Part shown: positions 1 through 6,927 of the stretch, in pieces | Layout: every line of letters begins with the position of its first letter | Position numbering within the stretch: position 1 is the first letter of the stretch | Assembly: GCA_041169145.1 (NCBI GenBank) | Contig: JBEEJO010000018.1 | Span: 1-12,982, forward strand | Direction of reading: 5' to 3' | Length of the DNA stretch: 12,982 nt | DNA from: DATJQA01 sp041169145 | Lineage (GTDB): Bacteria > Patescibacteriota > Minisyncoccia > UBA6257 > 2-01-FULL-56-20 | Notes under the pieces: generated by a model | The model's input: only the letters and a program-made list of their open reading frames with translations | Database searches by the model: none | Told to the model about the DNA's origin: nothing | Position numbers and translations under genes: made by a program

Positions 1-2
1 TG

Positions 3-1700
3 AATTCCTGCCCCGGTGAAACCCTCACCATCTCCCTCGCCGCATCACCGACAAGCGGTCCCGCTCCGCTCTCTTCTATTCTCCAGGCCACGATCGGCGG
101 AACCTCCGCCGGTACCATGAACTACTCATTCTGGTGGCACTGCACCAACACCGGAACGGATGTCGGTGTCGTATCTGCCTCTTGCGGCATCTTGCCCGTC
201 CCCGCCGCACCCGGCAGCTGCGCGTCGGACGCGATCGGATACAAGTGCGACGGCGTCGCCGCGAATCCTCAATCGACCATTTCCCACACCTATCCCGCCC
301 CGGGCACGTATACCGGCAAGGTCATCGTGGAACGCGGCGCCGCTCCCGCCGCCGAATCCCGCAGGACGGTTACCGTGAACGCGCCCCCGGCCCCGGACCT
401 CGACCTCCGTTGCGATGGTCTTGTCGGTTCGTGTCCTCTCGCATACAACTCGTCCTCAACGCTTACCTGGACCGCAACGAACGCCACGGACTGCACCGCC
501 TCCGGCGACTGGTCGGGAAGCCAGCCGGTATCCGGCACTCAATCGACAGGAATTCTCGCGGGAACCAAGGTGTACAACTTGAGCTGCAACGGCCCCGGCG
601 GCTCGGACTTCAAGAGCGTGACCGTCCTCGTTACCGCCGCACCGCCCCCTATCGTATCCATCCTCTGTAATGGCCTTGACAGTTCCTGTCCCGTTGCGCT
701 CAATACCGCCGCGACGCTTACCTGGACATCAACATCTACTACGTCGTGTTCCGTCACTCCGGGCGGTTGGACCGGCACGTCCGGCACTCAATCGACCGGG
801 AACCTCGCCGCGAGTCAGCTCTATACGCTCACATGCAACGGCCCCGGCGGTTTGGCTCGCGACACGGTTACCGCAAGTGTTACCGGCGCCCCTGCTGTCT
901 GCAATAACGGCGTCCGCGAAGGATCCGAACAATGCGACGACGGCTCGAATAACGGCACCTGTCCCACCGCGCTGTGCAGCGCCTCCTGTACCTGGAACAC
1001 CTGCGGCACCTGTGGCAACGCCGTGCTTGAACCCGGCGAATCCTGCGACGACGGCGATGCGACCCATGGCGGCGGCAACGGCATCTGTCCCAAGGACTGC
1101 AGCGAATGGTGCACCGTGAACACCTGCACGCATCTTGAATGCGACCCCGTACTCCTCACGTGCAAGCCATTTGCCGGCAGCGGCACCGACACGTGCACGA
1201 CGGATGACAACTGCGGCCACAACGTCTGTCAGGGCACAAGCCCCGGTCCCGTCTCGTGCACCCGCGTCGCCGGCCCGGGACTCAACGGATGCACCGTCCC
1301 TGCCCAGTGCATCACCTACTACTACACCTGCGTTGACTACGCCTGCACCCAGGTCGTCGGCGACCCCGCCGGTTCCACCTGCGGACCCCCCGAACCCCTC
1401 CCCGCATGCCCTCTGCCTCCGGGCACCTGCACCATGTCCATCAACCCGAACCGTATCGTCATCCCGCCCCCGCGCACCATATCCATCGACTGGAACTGTC
1501 AGAACGTCCAGGTCGGCAGCTGCGTGATGAACCAAGGCGTCGGCAACGTCCAGGAAGATTCCTCAATGAACGTTTCTCCCTCCGTCTCCGCCACCTACAC
1601 CGTTACCTGCACCGGACTTGACGGTACCCCCGCGGCCGCGACCGCTGACCTGAAGGTCTACAACTTCTCCGGAGGCGTATTGAAGGAGATACGGTATTAG
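3..1700 (+). CDS. Partial surface-type protein with PKD-like, Ig-like and Cys-rich repeats
   Basis: The frame is open from the left edge (first full codon at base 3), so the start and any signal peptide lie upstream; 565 residues are visible. Numbered from the Met at 117, residues about 50-88 look PKD-like (YPAPGTYTGKV, then VTV). Residues about 94-174 and 179-257 are two related Ig-like repeats sharing C(D/N)GL, SCP, TLTWT, SGTQSTG and CNGPGG. Residues 262-337 are Cys-rich with CDDG motifs, like the DUF4215/Myxococcus Cys-rich repeat. Residues about 341-422 form a second Cys-rich block, and 438-515 a diverged Ig-like domain. The protein ends KEIRY, with no LPXTG or terminal membrane helix. 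Composition suggests an exported, disulfide-stabilised surface or adhesion protein; this is inference and no specific function is recognised. It is unrelated to the ribosomal genes downstream and is followed by a terminator-like sequence. Confidence 0.8.
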   Translation, partial: NSCPGETLTISLAASPTSGPAPLSSILQATIGGTSAGTMNYSFWWHCTNTGTDVGVVSASCGILPVPAAPGSCASDAIGYKCDGVAANPQSTISHTYPAPGTYTGKVIVERGAAPAAESRRTVTVNAPPAPDLDLRCDGLVGSCPLAYNSSSTLTWTATNATDCTASGDWSGSQPVSGTQSTGILAGTKVYNLSCNGPGGSDFKSVTVLVTAAPPPIVSILCNGLDSSCPVALNTAATLTWTSTSTTSCSVTPGGWTGTSGTQSTGNLAASQLYTLTCNGPGGLARDTVTASVTGAPAVCNNGVREGSEQCDDGSNNGTCPTALCSASCTWNTCGTCGNAVLEPGESCDDGDATHGGGNGICPKDCSEWCTVNTCTHLECDPVLLTCKPFAGSGTDTCTTDDNCGHNVCQGTSPGPVSCTRVAGPGLNGCTVPAQCITYYYTCVDYACTQVVGDPAGSTCGPPEPLPACPLPPGTCTMSINPNRIVIPPPRTISIDWNCQNVQVGSCVMNQGVGNVQEDSSMNVSPSVSATYTVTCTGLDGTPAAATADLKVYNFSGGVLKEIRY

Positions 1701-1707
1701 GAAGAGG

Positions 1708-1760
1708 GAAGCCCCGAAGACTGAACGCGGCTTCTTCGCCCGCGGAAGTTTTTGTTTTTT
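1708..1760 (+). terminator. Probable intrinsic terminator after the surface-protein gene
   Basis: Short overlapping stems (GAAGCC 1708-1713 with GGCTTC 1729-1734; CGCGG 1726-1730 with CCGCG 1740-1744) are followed by TTTTTGTTTTTT at 1749-1760. The stems are short and compete, so the exact hairpin is uncertain. The position between an unrelated gene and the rpsL promoter fits a terminator. Confidence 0.5.
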
Positions 1761-1761
1761 G

Positions 1762-1782
1762 GAACCACAAGCGGAAGCGAGG
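1762..1782. repeat. 21-bp dispersed repeat upstream of the rpsL promoter
   Basis: This stretch is the reverse complement of 5199-5219 with 19 of 21 positions identical. Its CACAAGCGG...GCGAG core also recurs in direct orientation at 5328-5340. It lies just upstream of the rpsL promoter box. It may be the end of a small repeat element or a fragment of one. Confidence 0.5.
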
Positions 1783-1799
1783 TAAAGATCAGCGAGCGA

Positions 1800-1841
1800 A
1801 ACTGGAGCGCCTTGACGAGAAGCGGCATTCTATCTTATTAT
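1800..1841 (+). promoter_or_regulatory. rpsL-rpsG-fusA promoter with upstream AACTGGAGC box
   Basis: AACTGGAGC is at 1800-1808, the -35 TTGACG at 1812-1817 and the -10 TATTAT at 1836-1841, an 18-bp spacer. Start of transcription is expected near 1848, giving a leader of only about 28 nt before the rpsL ATG. The box-to--10 distance is 27 nt, as at the tuf and rplC promoters. The hexamers are slightly weaker than at those two. Confidence 0.7.
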
Positions 1842-1875
1842 TTCCTCGCCCTCCCTCAGGGGCGGCGCATTTTTT

Positions 1876-2292
1876 ATGCCTACCGTACGACAACTCATCA
1901 AATACGGACGGAAGTCCATCAAGGTGAAATCAAAATCGCCTGCATTGTCGTACTATTTCAATTCGCTCCAGAACCGCCCGGTGGATTCCTCCTCGCCGTT
2001 CAAACGCGGCGTGTGCCTCAAGGTATTCACCACAACCCCGAAAAAGCCGAACTCCGCGCTTCGCAAAGTGTGTCGCGTGCGGCTCACGAACGGCATGGAG
2101 GTAACGGCATATATCCCGGGCGAGGGCCACAATCTGCAGGAACACTCTCTCGTCGTTATCCGCGGCGGCCGCGTGAAGGACCTGCCTGGCGTGCGCTACC
2201 ACGTGGTGCGCGGCGTGCTCGATACGACGGGCGTGGAAGGGAGAAAGCAGCAACGGTCAAAATATGGAGCAAAGAGAGTAAAGGCAAAATAG
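1876..2292 (+). CDS. rpsL: Small ribosomal subunit protein S12
   Basis: S12 (138 aa) forms part of the 30S decoding centre and shapes tRNA selection. Hallmarks are TTTPKKPNSALRK (residues 52-64), GEGHNLQEH (82-90) and RGGRVKDLPGVRYH (96-109). K56 and K101, which align with E. coli K42 and K87, are both Lys, the streptomycin-sensitive type; D102 aligns with the residue methylthiolated by RimO. The protein is longer than E. coli S12 (124 aa) because about 13 extra residues sit between PAL and KRGVC (roughly residues 25-42), a feature I associate with CPR bacteria. No good Shine-Dalgarno is seen; AGGGG at 1858-1862 is rather far. It is the first gene of the rpsL-rpsG-fusA unit. The last 11 codons are AT-rich (TCA, GGA, GCA, AGA, GTA), unlike the rest, and an alternative tail follows downstream at 2362. 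Confidence 0.97.
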   Translation: MPTVRQLIKYGRKSIKVKSKSPALSYYFNSLQNRPVDSSSPFKRGVCLKVFTTTPKKPNSALRKVCRVRLTNGMEVTAYIPGEGHNLQEHSLVVIRGGRVKDLPGVRYHVVRGVLDTTGVEGRKQQRSKYGAKRVKAK

Positions 2293-2362
2293 CATGACAG
2301 TATAGAAACAGCTCCGACGCTCGCTGTCGGCGAGGTCGGAGCCCCGACCGAAGCGTCGGGGC
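2293..2362. repeat. Two-hairpin repeat in the rpsL-rpsG spacer
   Basis: A first hairpin spans 2311-2342 (GCTCCGAC with GTCGGAGC, continued by CTCGC with GCGAG, one bulged G). A second spans 2341-2362 (GCCCCGAC with GTCGGGGC, loop CGAAGC). The GTCGGG-type arms resemble the hairpin at 5418-5438, suggesting a repeat family scattered in spacers. There is no T-tract, so these are not typical terminators. In E. coli S7 represses its own synthesis by binding the rpsL-rpsG spacer, so an S7 operator role is an alternative to a repeat. Confidence 0.6.
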
Positions 2363-2400
2363 AACGGAGTAAATACGGCGCGAAGCGCGCGAAGAAATAA
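2362..2400 (+). pseudogene. Second, out-of-use copy of the rpsL 3' end
   Basis: Read from 2362 this encodes QRSKYGAKRAKK then TAA, matching the S12 C-terminus QRSKYGAKRVKAK that ends rpsL. Both copies are preceded by the same 7 bases GCAACGG (2250-2256 and 2361-2367), exactly 111 bases (37 codons) apart. This downstream copy uses GC-rich codons like the rest of the window, and its TAA overlaps the rpsG ATG by one base (TAATG). It therefore looks like the ancestral rpsL end, cut off by an insertion. It has no start codon and is not expected to be translated. Confidence 0.8.
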
Positions 2401-2867
2401 TGAGAAAAAAACAAGTATTCAAAAAATTCCACGTTGCCGACCCCATCTACAATCGGGTGGATGTTTCTCGCCTGGTGAACTATGTCATGCGCGACGGCAA
2501 GAAGAGCACCGCGCAGCGTGTCATCGCGGACGCGTTCGCTCGCGTGAAGACGGAGACCAAGCAGGAACCGTTGGAGATATTCGAAAAAGCCATGGCGAAC
2601 GCTTCGCCGCTGCTTGAGGTCGCCTCAAAGCGCGTCGGCGGCGCGAACTATCAGGTGCCGCGCGAAGTGCGGCCGGAGCGCCGTTTCGTGCTCGGGCTTC
2701 GCTGGATCATCGCCGCCGCCCGTTCCAAAAAAGGCAAACCGATGTCGGTGAAGCTCGCCGACGAACTCATCGCCGCGGCGAAGAACGAAGGCGCCGCGAT
2801 CAAGAAGAAACAGGATACCCATCGTATGGCTGAAGCAAACCGCGCATTCGCGCACTTTGTGCGGTAG
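2400..2867 (+). CDS. rpsG: Small ribosomal subunit protein S7
   Basis: S7 (155 aa) binds the 3' major domain of 16S rRNA, starts assembly of the 30S head and lines the E site. The start MRKKQVFKKF, the segment VNYVMRDGKKSTAQRVI (residues 26-42), NASPLLEVASKRVGGANYQVP (about 67-87) and RRFVLGLRWI are typical of S7, and length is normal. The ATG overlaps the TAA of the duplicated rpsL tail (TAATG). That would have given translational coupling to rpsL before the insertion; now rpsL stops 107 bases earlier, so coupling may be lost or weakened. fusA follows after 4 bases. In E. coli S7 is the repressor of this operon. Confidence 0.97.
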   Translation: MRKKQVFKKFHVADPIYNRVDVSRLVNYVMRDGKKSTAQRVIADAFARVKTETKQEPLEIFEKAMANASPLLEVASKRVGGANYQVPREVRPERRFVLGLRWIIAAARSKKGKPMSVKLADELIAAAKNEGAAIKKKQDTHRMAEANRAFAHFVR

Positions 2868-2871
2868 AGCC

Positions 2872-4977
2872 ATGGCGAGAGCGTATCCGATAGAGAAGAT
2901 CAGGAATATCGGCATCATCGCCCATATCGATGCCGGCAAGACGACCGTTTCCGAACGGGTGCTGTTCTATACCGGCGTTTCTCATAAGATCGGCGAAGTG
3001 CACACGGGGGACACCGTGATGGACTGGATGGAGCAGGAACGCGAGCGCGGCATCACCATCACCTCGGCCGCGACGACCTGTTTTTGGATACCGACCTACG
3101 AGAACGGTGCAAAAGCGCGCGAACATCGCATCAATCTTATCGACACGCCCGGACATATCGATTTCACCGTTGAAGTGAAGCGTTCGCTCCGCGTCCTGGA
3201 CGGCGCGGTCGTGGTGTTCGACGGCGTCGCGGGCGTTGAGCCGCAATCCGAAACGAACTGGCACTATGCGGACGAATACCTGGTGCCGCGCATCTGTTTC
3301 ATCAATAAACTGGACCGCACGGGCGGGAACTTCCATAAATCGCTCGCCTCCATTCATGAACGGCTCACGAAGAATGCCGTTCCCATCCAGCTGCCCATCG
3401 GCGCCGAGGCGAACTTCACGGGCATCATAGATCTGCTCACGGAAAAAGCGTACGAATTCCATGGCGAGCACGGCGAGAAGATAACCGAGATTCCCATCCC
3501 GGACGCGATGAAGGACGACGTGAAGAAATTCCGGCATGACCTTGTGGAACGGATCGCCGATACGGACGACGGCGTGATGCACGCATATCTGGAAGGAAAA
3601 GCTATTTCGCTCGCCGACCTGAAAATCGCGCTCCGCAAAGCCGTCATTGCGAATAAGCTCGTACCGGTCATGACGGGTTCGGCGTTGAAGAACAAAGGCG
3701 TGCAGTTCGTGCTGGACGCCGTGGTGGACTATCTCCCCGCACCGACGGACCTTCCGCCAATCAAGGCCATCGATCCGAAGACCGGCACCGATCTGCACCG
3801 CACGGCGTCCGACACCGAACCCTTCACCGCGCTCGCATTCAAGATCGCGACCGACCCGTTCGTGGGAACCCTTACGTTCTTCCGCGTCTATTCCGGCGTG
3901 CTGAAGAAAGGTTCGTATATTCTGAACGCCTCAAAGAACGAACAGGAGCGCATCGGGCGCGTCCTGCGGATGCACGCGAACCAGCGCGAAGAAGTTGATG
4001 AAGTGTATGCCGGCGAGATCGCCGCGCTGGTGGGCCTGAAGAACACGACAACGGGGGATACGCTCACCGCGCCGGAAGCGCCGGTCATTTTGGAGAAGAT
4101 CATTTTCCCCGAGCCGGTCATCGGCATCCGCATTGAACCGAAGACCAAAGCCGACCAGGAGAAGATGGGCGTCGCCTTGCATCGTCTTGCCGACGAGGAT
4201 CCGACCTTCCGCGTGAAAGGCGACGAAGAGACGGGCGAGACTATCATTCAGGGCATGGGCGAGTTGCATCTGGAGATCATCGTAGACCGCATGAAGCGCG
4301 AGTTCGGCGTTGAAGCGAACGTCGGCCGTCCGCAGGTGGCGTACAAGGAAACCATCACGGCCGAAGCCGAGGCCGAAGGGAAATATATCAAGCAGTCAGG
4401 CGGACGCGGCCAGTACGGCCATGTGCGTCTGCGCGTGAAGCCACGCGAGCGCGGCAGCGGATTTGAATTTTTGGATGAGATAAAAGGAGGCGCCATTCCG
4501 AAAGAATTCATCGCGCCGACCGAGAAAGGCATAAAGGAAGCCATGGACAAGGGTGTCGTTGCGCACTATCCGATGGTGGACGTCGAAGCGACGCTCTATG
4601 ACGGCTCCTTCCACGAAGTGGACTCGTCCGAAGCCGCCTTCAAGATCGCCGGCTCCATGGCGTTCCAGGAGGCCGCAAAACGGGCAAAACCCGTCATTCT
4701 GGAACCCGTGATGAGCGTGCAGGTCTTGGTACCGGACAATTTCATGGGCGAAGCGACGGGAGACCTCAATGCCCGGCGGGGCCGGATAGAAGCGATGGGG
4801 GACCGCGGTTCGGTGAAAGTCATAGACGCGAAAGTGCCGCTTTCCGAGATGTTCGGCTACGCGACGGATATCCGTTCCATGTCGCAGGGCCGCGGCTCGT
4901 TCACGATGGAATTCTTCGCCTACGAAGTTGCGCCGAAGAACATTGAGGCGGAAATAGTCGAAGGCAAGCGGAAATAG
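2872..4977 (+). CDS. fusA: Elongation factor G
   Basis: EF-G (701 aa) is the GTPase that drives translocation and, with RRF, ribosome recycling. G-domain motifs are all present: G1 AHIDAGKTT (residues 17-25), G2 RGITI (59-63), G3 DTPGH (91-95), G4 NKLD (145-148) and G5 GSA near 270. The domain IV-V region contains the SGGRGQYGH and GDLNARRG motifs of canonical bacterial EF-G. Length matches E. coli EF-G (704 aa). The ATG at 2872 is preferred over an in-frame start at 2857, which lies inside rpsG and adds five residues not expected in EF-G. No Shine-Dalgarno is seen; the start context is GCCATGG. The last codons and the TAG lie inside the left arm of a 25-bp inverted repeat. Confidence 0.97.
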   Translation: MARAYPIEKIRNIGIIAHIDAGKTTVSERVLFYTGVSHKIGEVHTGDTVMDWMEQERERGITITSAATTCFWIPTYENGAKAREHRINLIDTPGHIDFTVEVKRSLRVLDGAVVVFDGVAGVEPQSETNWHYADEYLVPRICFINKLDRTGGNFHKSLASIHERLTKNAVPIQLPIGAEANFTGIIDLLTEKAYEFHGEHGEKITEIPIPDAMKDDVKKFRHDLVERIADTDDGVMHAYLEGKAISLADLKIALRKAVIANKLVPVMTGSALKNKGVQFVLDAVVDYLPAPTDLPPIKAIDPKTGTDLHRTASDTEPFTALAFKIATDPFVGTLTFFRVYSGVLKKGSYILNASKNEQERIGRVLRMHANQREEVDEVYAGEIAALVGLKNTTTGDTLTAPEAPVILEKIIFPEPVIGIRIEPKTKADQEKMGVALHRLADEDPTFRVKGDEETGETIIQGMGELHLEIIVDRMKREFGVEANVGRPQVAYKETITAEAEAEGKYIKQSGGRGQYGHVRLRVKPRERGSGFEFLDEIKGGAIPKEFIAPTEKGIKEAMDKGVVAHYPMVDVEATLYDGSFHEVDSSEAAFKIAGSMAFQEAAKRAKPVILEPVMSVQVLVPDNFMGEATGDLNARRGRIEAMGDRGSVKVIDAKVPLSEMFGYATDIRSMSQGRGSFTMEFFAYEVAPKNIEAEIVEGKRK

Positions 4978-5160
4978 GTCGCATTTTTTGTAACCCACTC
5001 CAGCCGCGAAAATGATATTCGCTCAGCTTCATTTTTGATGGAAATGAGGCAGTAACCGTCGCAATCTCCGCCTCCCTCATTTCCGAATCAAAAATGTTCG
5101 CCTCTCTCGTTCATTTTTACGCGTCCTGCGCTTCTGGTTACAAAAAATGCGACCTATTTC
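4971..5160. repeat. 190-bp palindromic element with 25-bp perfect inverted ends
   Basis: Bases 4971-4995 and 5136-5160 are perfect reverse complements over 25 bp, starting with GAAATAG, the end of fusA. Inside, CATTTTTGATGGAAATGAGG pairs with a matching arm about 20 bases further on, apart from a 2-base insertion, so the whole segment can fold as one long interrupted hairpin. No gene is visible. It resembles a MITE-like element. It may also act as a terminator for the rpsL operon, since the arm contains T6, but it lacks the usual compact GC stem followed by a T-tract. Confidence 0.75.
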
Positions 5161-5485
5161 TTAGTGAAACCCCCGCAGGAGGTAATCGTGAATTTCTTCC
5201 TCGCCTTCGCTTGTGGTTCAGAAATACGCAGCCTACTTCTGGGTGAGGTCGGGGAGGGATTCGATCGCGGAGGTTTTCTTGCCGCAAGAAGCTTTCGGAG
5301 CCGTTTGTTTCCTTGGTACCGTTATGACACAAGCGGCGAGAAGCAGTGGGCGCTCGAATGGGCGAGGGGATTCGTCGCCCCGACGTTCGGAATTTTAATA
5401 TAGACAAAGAAGTCGGGGTCCCGACCTTGCGTCGGGACAGGAACGAACCGAACGCCGGTTCACCAAAGGTGAGAACTGGAGCTTG
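5161..5485. other. Non-coding stretch of repeat fragments between fusA and the tuf promoter
   Basis: I see no recognisable gene; open frames here are short and have no family signature. The stretch is built of inverted repeats: CTCGC...CGCTTGTG (5200-5215) with CACAAGCGGCGAG (5328-5340), TTCTTG/CAAGAA (5276-5290), GGGCGA/TCGCCC (5360-5380), GTCCCGAC/GTCGGGAC (5418-5438), GAACCG/CGGTTC (5445-5461) and TCACC/GGTGA (5460-5472). The outer pair around 5200 and 5340 matches the repeat upstream of rpsL, which suggests a small element of about 140 bp. The last dyads lie directly upstream of the tuf promoter box. Confidence 0.5.
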
Positions 5486-5515
5486 TTGACACCCATCAAC
5501 CATTTCATCTATAAT
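5474..5515 (+). promoter_or_regulatory. tuf-rpsJ promoter with upstream AACTGGAGC box
   Basis: AACTGGAGC (5474-5482), -35 TTGACA (5486-5491) and -10 TATAAT (5510-5515) with an 18-bp spacer: both hexamers are perfect sigma-70-type consensus. The expected start is near 5522, leaving a leader of about 160 nt before tuf. The 31 bases ending at 5482 match those ending at 8097 before the rplC promoter at 26 positions. Confidence 0.88.
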
Positions 5516-5525
5516 CCACAGTTGC

Positions 5526-5543
5526 CGACCGGAATGTCGGTCG
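5526..5543 (+). promoter_or_regulatory. Hairpin at the start of the tuf leader
   Basis: CGACCG (5526-5531) and CGGTCG (5538-5543) form a 6-bp stem with a 6-base loop within about 5 nt of the predicted transcript start. It may stabilise the 5' end of a highly expressed mRNA or be an operator dyad; the sequence does not decide. Confidence 0.4.
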
Positions 5544-5575
5544 TTCTGGTGTTTATCAATCAATAAGGTCGCATC

Positions 5576-5666
5576 GGGTTTTAGCTCTTAGCTTTTGCGC
5601 TAAGTGGTCCACAAAAGCTAAAAACCCTCGCCTGCCGACAGGCAGGCAAAAGCTAGAAGCTAAAAT
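5576..5666. repeat. AGCT-rich inverted repeat in the tuf leader
   Basis: Arms 5579-5596 and 5648-5665 are reverse complements at 16 of 18 positions. A third copy of the arm at 5612-5627 can pair with the left arm instead (GGGTTTTAGCT with a one-base bulge). Between them GCCTGCC (5630-5636) and GGCAGGC (5641-5647) form a perfect 7-bp stem with a GACA loop. The right end lies 15 bases before the tuf ATG. The structures compete, so this is either an inserted repeat or a leader with alternative folds. Confidence 0.65.
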
Positions 5667-5680
5667 AAAAAAATAAAACC

Positions 5681-6880
5681 ATGGCGGAAAAAGAAAAATT
5701 CAATCGGTCCAAGCCTCACGTGAACGTGGGGACCATCGGGCACGTCGACCACGGCAAGACCACCTTGACCGCGGCCATTACGAGCGTGCAATTCAAAAAG
5801 GGTCTCGCAAAGAAATCGGAAGGAGTCGACCAGATCGACAACGCTCCGGAGGAGAAGGCGCGTGGCATCACGATCGCCCTTCATCACTCGGAATACGAGT
5901 CGGAGAAGCGGCACTATGCGCACATCGACGCTCCGGGCCACGCGGACTATATCAAGAACATGATCACCGGGGCCGCCCAGATGGACGGCGCGGTCTTGGT
6001 CGTCGCGGCGACGGATGGTCCGATGCCGCAGACGCGCGAGCATGTGCTCTTGGCTTATCAGGTCGGCGTTCCCCGCATCATCGTCTTCCTCAATAAGTGC
6101 GATATGGTGGATGATCCGGAATTGATCGACCTCGTGGAATCCGAGGTTCGCGAGCTCTTGAAGAAATACAACTACGACGGCGACAATGTGCCGATCATCC
6201 GCGGTTCGGCCTTGAAAGCGCTGAACGCCAAGTCGGCCGACGACCCGGATGCGAAGTGCATCGTGGACCTTATAAAGGCGATGGACGACTATATCCCGGA
6301 TCCGGTTCGCGATCTCGATAAGCCGTTCCTGATGCCGATCGAAGACATCTTCTCCATTGAAGGCCGCGGTACCGTCGTCACGGGACGCGCGGAGCGCGGT
6401 AAGGTCAAAGTGAACGAAGAAATGGAAATTGTCGGTTTGAAGCCGACCGCGAAGACGGTCGTGACCGGCATTGAAATGTTCAACAAGCTCCTCGACGAAG
6501 GGCTCGCCGGCGACAATGTCGGCATCCTCCTTCGCGGCTTGAAGAAGGAAGATGTGGAGCGCGGCCAGGTGGTCGCAAAACCGGGAAGCGTTACGCCGCA
6601 CACGGACTTTGAGTGCGAAGTGTACGTGTTGTCCAAGGAGGAAGGCGGACGGCACACGCCGTTCTTTAAGGGCTATAAGCCGCAGTTCTACATCCGCACA
6701 ACGGACGTGACCGGAGAAGTGGTGCTCCCCGAGGGGACCGAGATGGTCATGCCGGGCGACACCATCAAGCTCACGGCGAAGCTCATCACGCCTGTCGCGC
6801 TTGAAGAGAAGATGCGGTTCGCCATCCGGGAAGGCGGCAAGACCGTCGGAGCCGGAGTCGTGACGAAGATCCTTAAATAA
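5681..6880 (+). CDS. tuf: Elongation factor Tu
   Basis: EF-Tu (399 aa) delivers aminoacyl-tRNA to the A site as a GTP ternary complex. G motifs are GHVDHGKT (residues 20-27), RGITI (61-65), DAPGH (83-87, catalytic His87), NKCD (138-141) and GSALK (175-179). The domain 2 motif GRGTVVTGR and domain 3 PQFYIRTTDVTG and MRFAIREGGKTVGAG are typical, and length is normal. Two local variants are seen: residues 66-72 after RGITI read ALHHSEY where many bacteria have N(T/I)(S/A)HVEY, and DAPGH replaces the usual DCPGH. These may be lineage traits. tuf is separated from fusA by about 700 bases and has its own strong promoter; rpsJ follows after 47 bases. There is no Shine-Dalgarno; an A-rich leader ends AAAACCATGG. 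Confidence 0.97.
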   Translation: MAEKEKFNRSKPHVNVGTIGHVDHGKTTLTAAITSVQFKKGLAKKSEGVDQIDNAPEEKARGITIALHHSEYESEKRHYAHIDAPGHADYIKNMITGAAQMDGAVLVVAATDGPMPQTREHVLLAYQVGVPRIIVFLNKCDMVDDPELIDLVESEVRELLKKYNYDGDNVPIIRGSALKALNAKSADDPDAKCIVDLIKAMDDYIPDPVRDLDKPFLMPIEDIFSIEGRGTVVTGRAERGKVKVNEEMEIVGLKPTAKTVVTGIEMFNKLLDEGLAGDNVGILLRGLKKEDVERGQVVAKPGSVTPHTDFECEVYVLSKEEGGRHTPFFKGYKPQFYIRTTDVTGEVVLPEGTEMVMPGDTIKLTAKLITPVALEEKMRFAIREGGKTVGAGVVTKILK

Positions 6881-6927
6881 GAGAACAATTCGGGTATCGG
6901 AACAATACACGGAGCACCTATAACACC

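Noticed and set aside
729..1535. 268-residue minus-strand frame opposite the surface-protein gene
   Set aside because: Ala/Gly/Val-rich antisense shadow; the plus frame shows clear repeats and Cys motifs.
1752..2297. 181-residue plus frame overlapping rpsL
   Set aside because: It covers the promoter and rpsL in another frame; S12 is certain.
2857..2871. Upstream in-frame ATG for fusA
   Set aside because: It lies inside rpsG; MARAYPIEKIRNIGI is the expected EF-G start.
2800..3798. 332-residue minus-strand frame opposite fusA
   Set aside because: It mirrors fusA codons, spans the rpsG-fusA junction and has no recognisable domain.
5164..5403. 79-residue plus frame in the fusA-tuf spacer
   Set aside because: No family resemblance, and it runs through several inverted repeats; it is probably chance.
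4971..5680. CRISPR array or repeat cluster
   Set aside because: The repeats are inverted and unequal in length, with no regular spacing and no cas genes.
5660..6910. 416-residue open frame on the minus strand opposite tuf
   Set aside because: It is the antisense shadow of EF-Tu in GC-rich DNA: His/Arg/Asp-rich, with no family motif, while the plus strand is certain.
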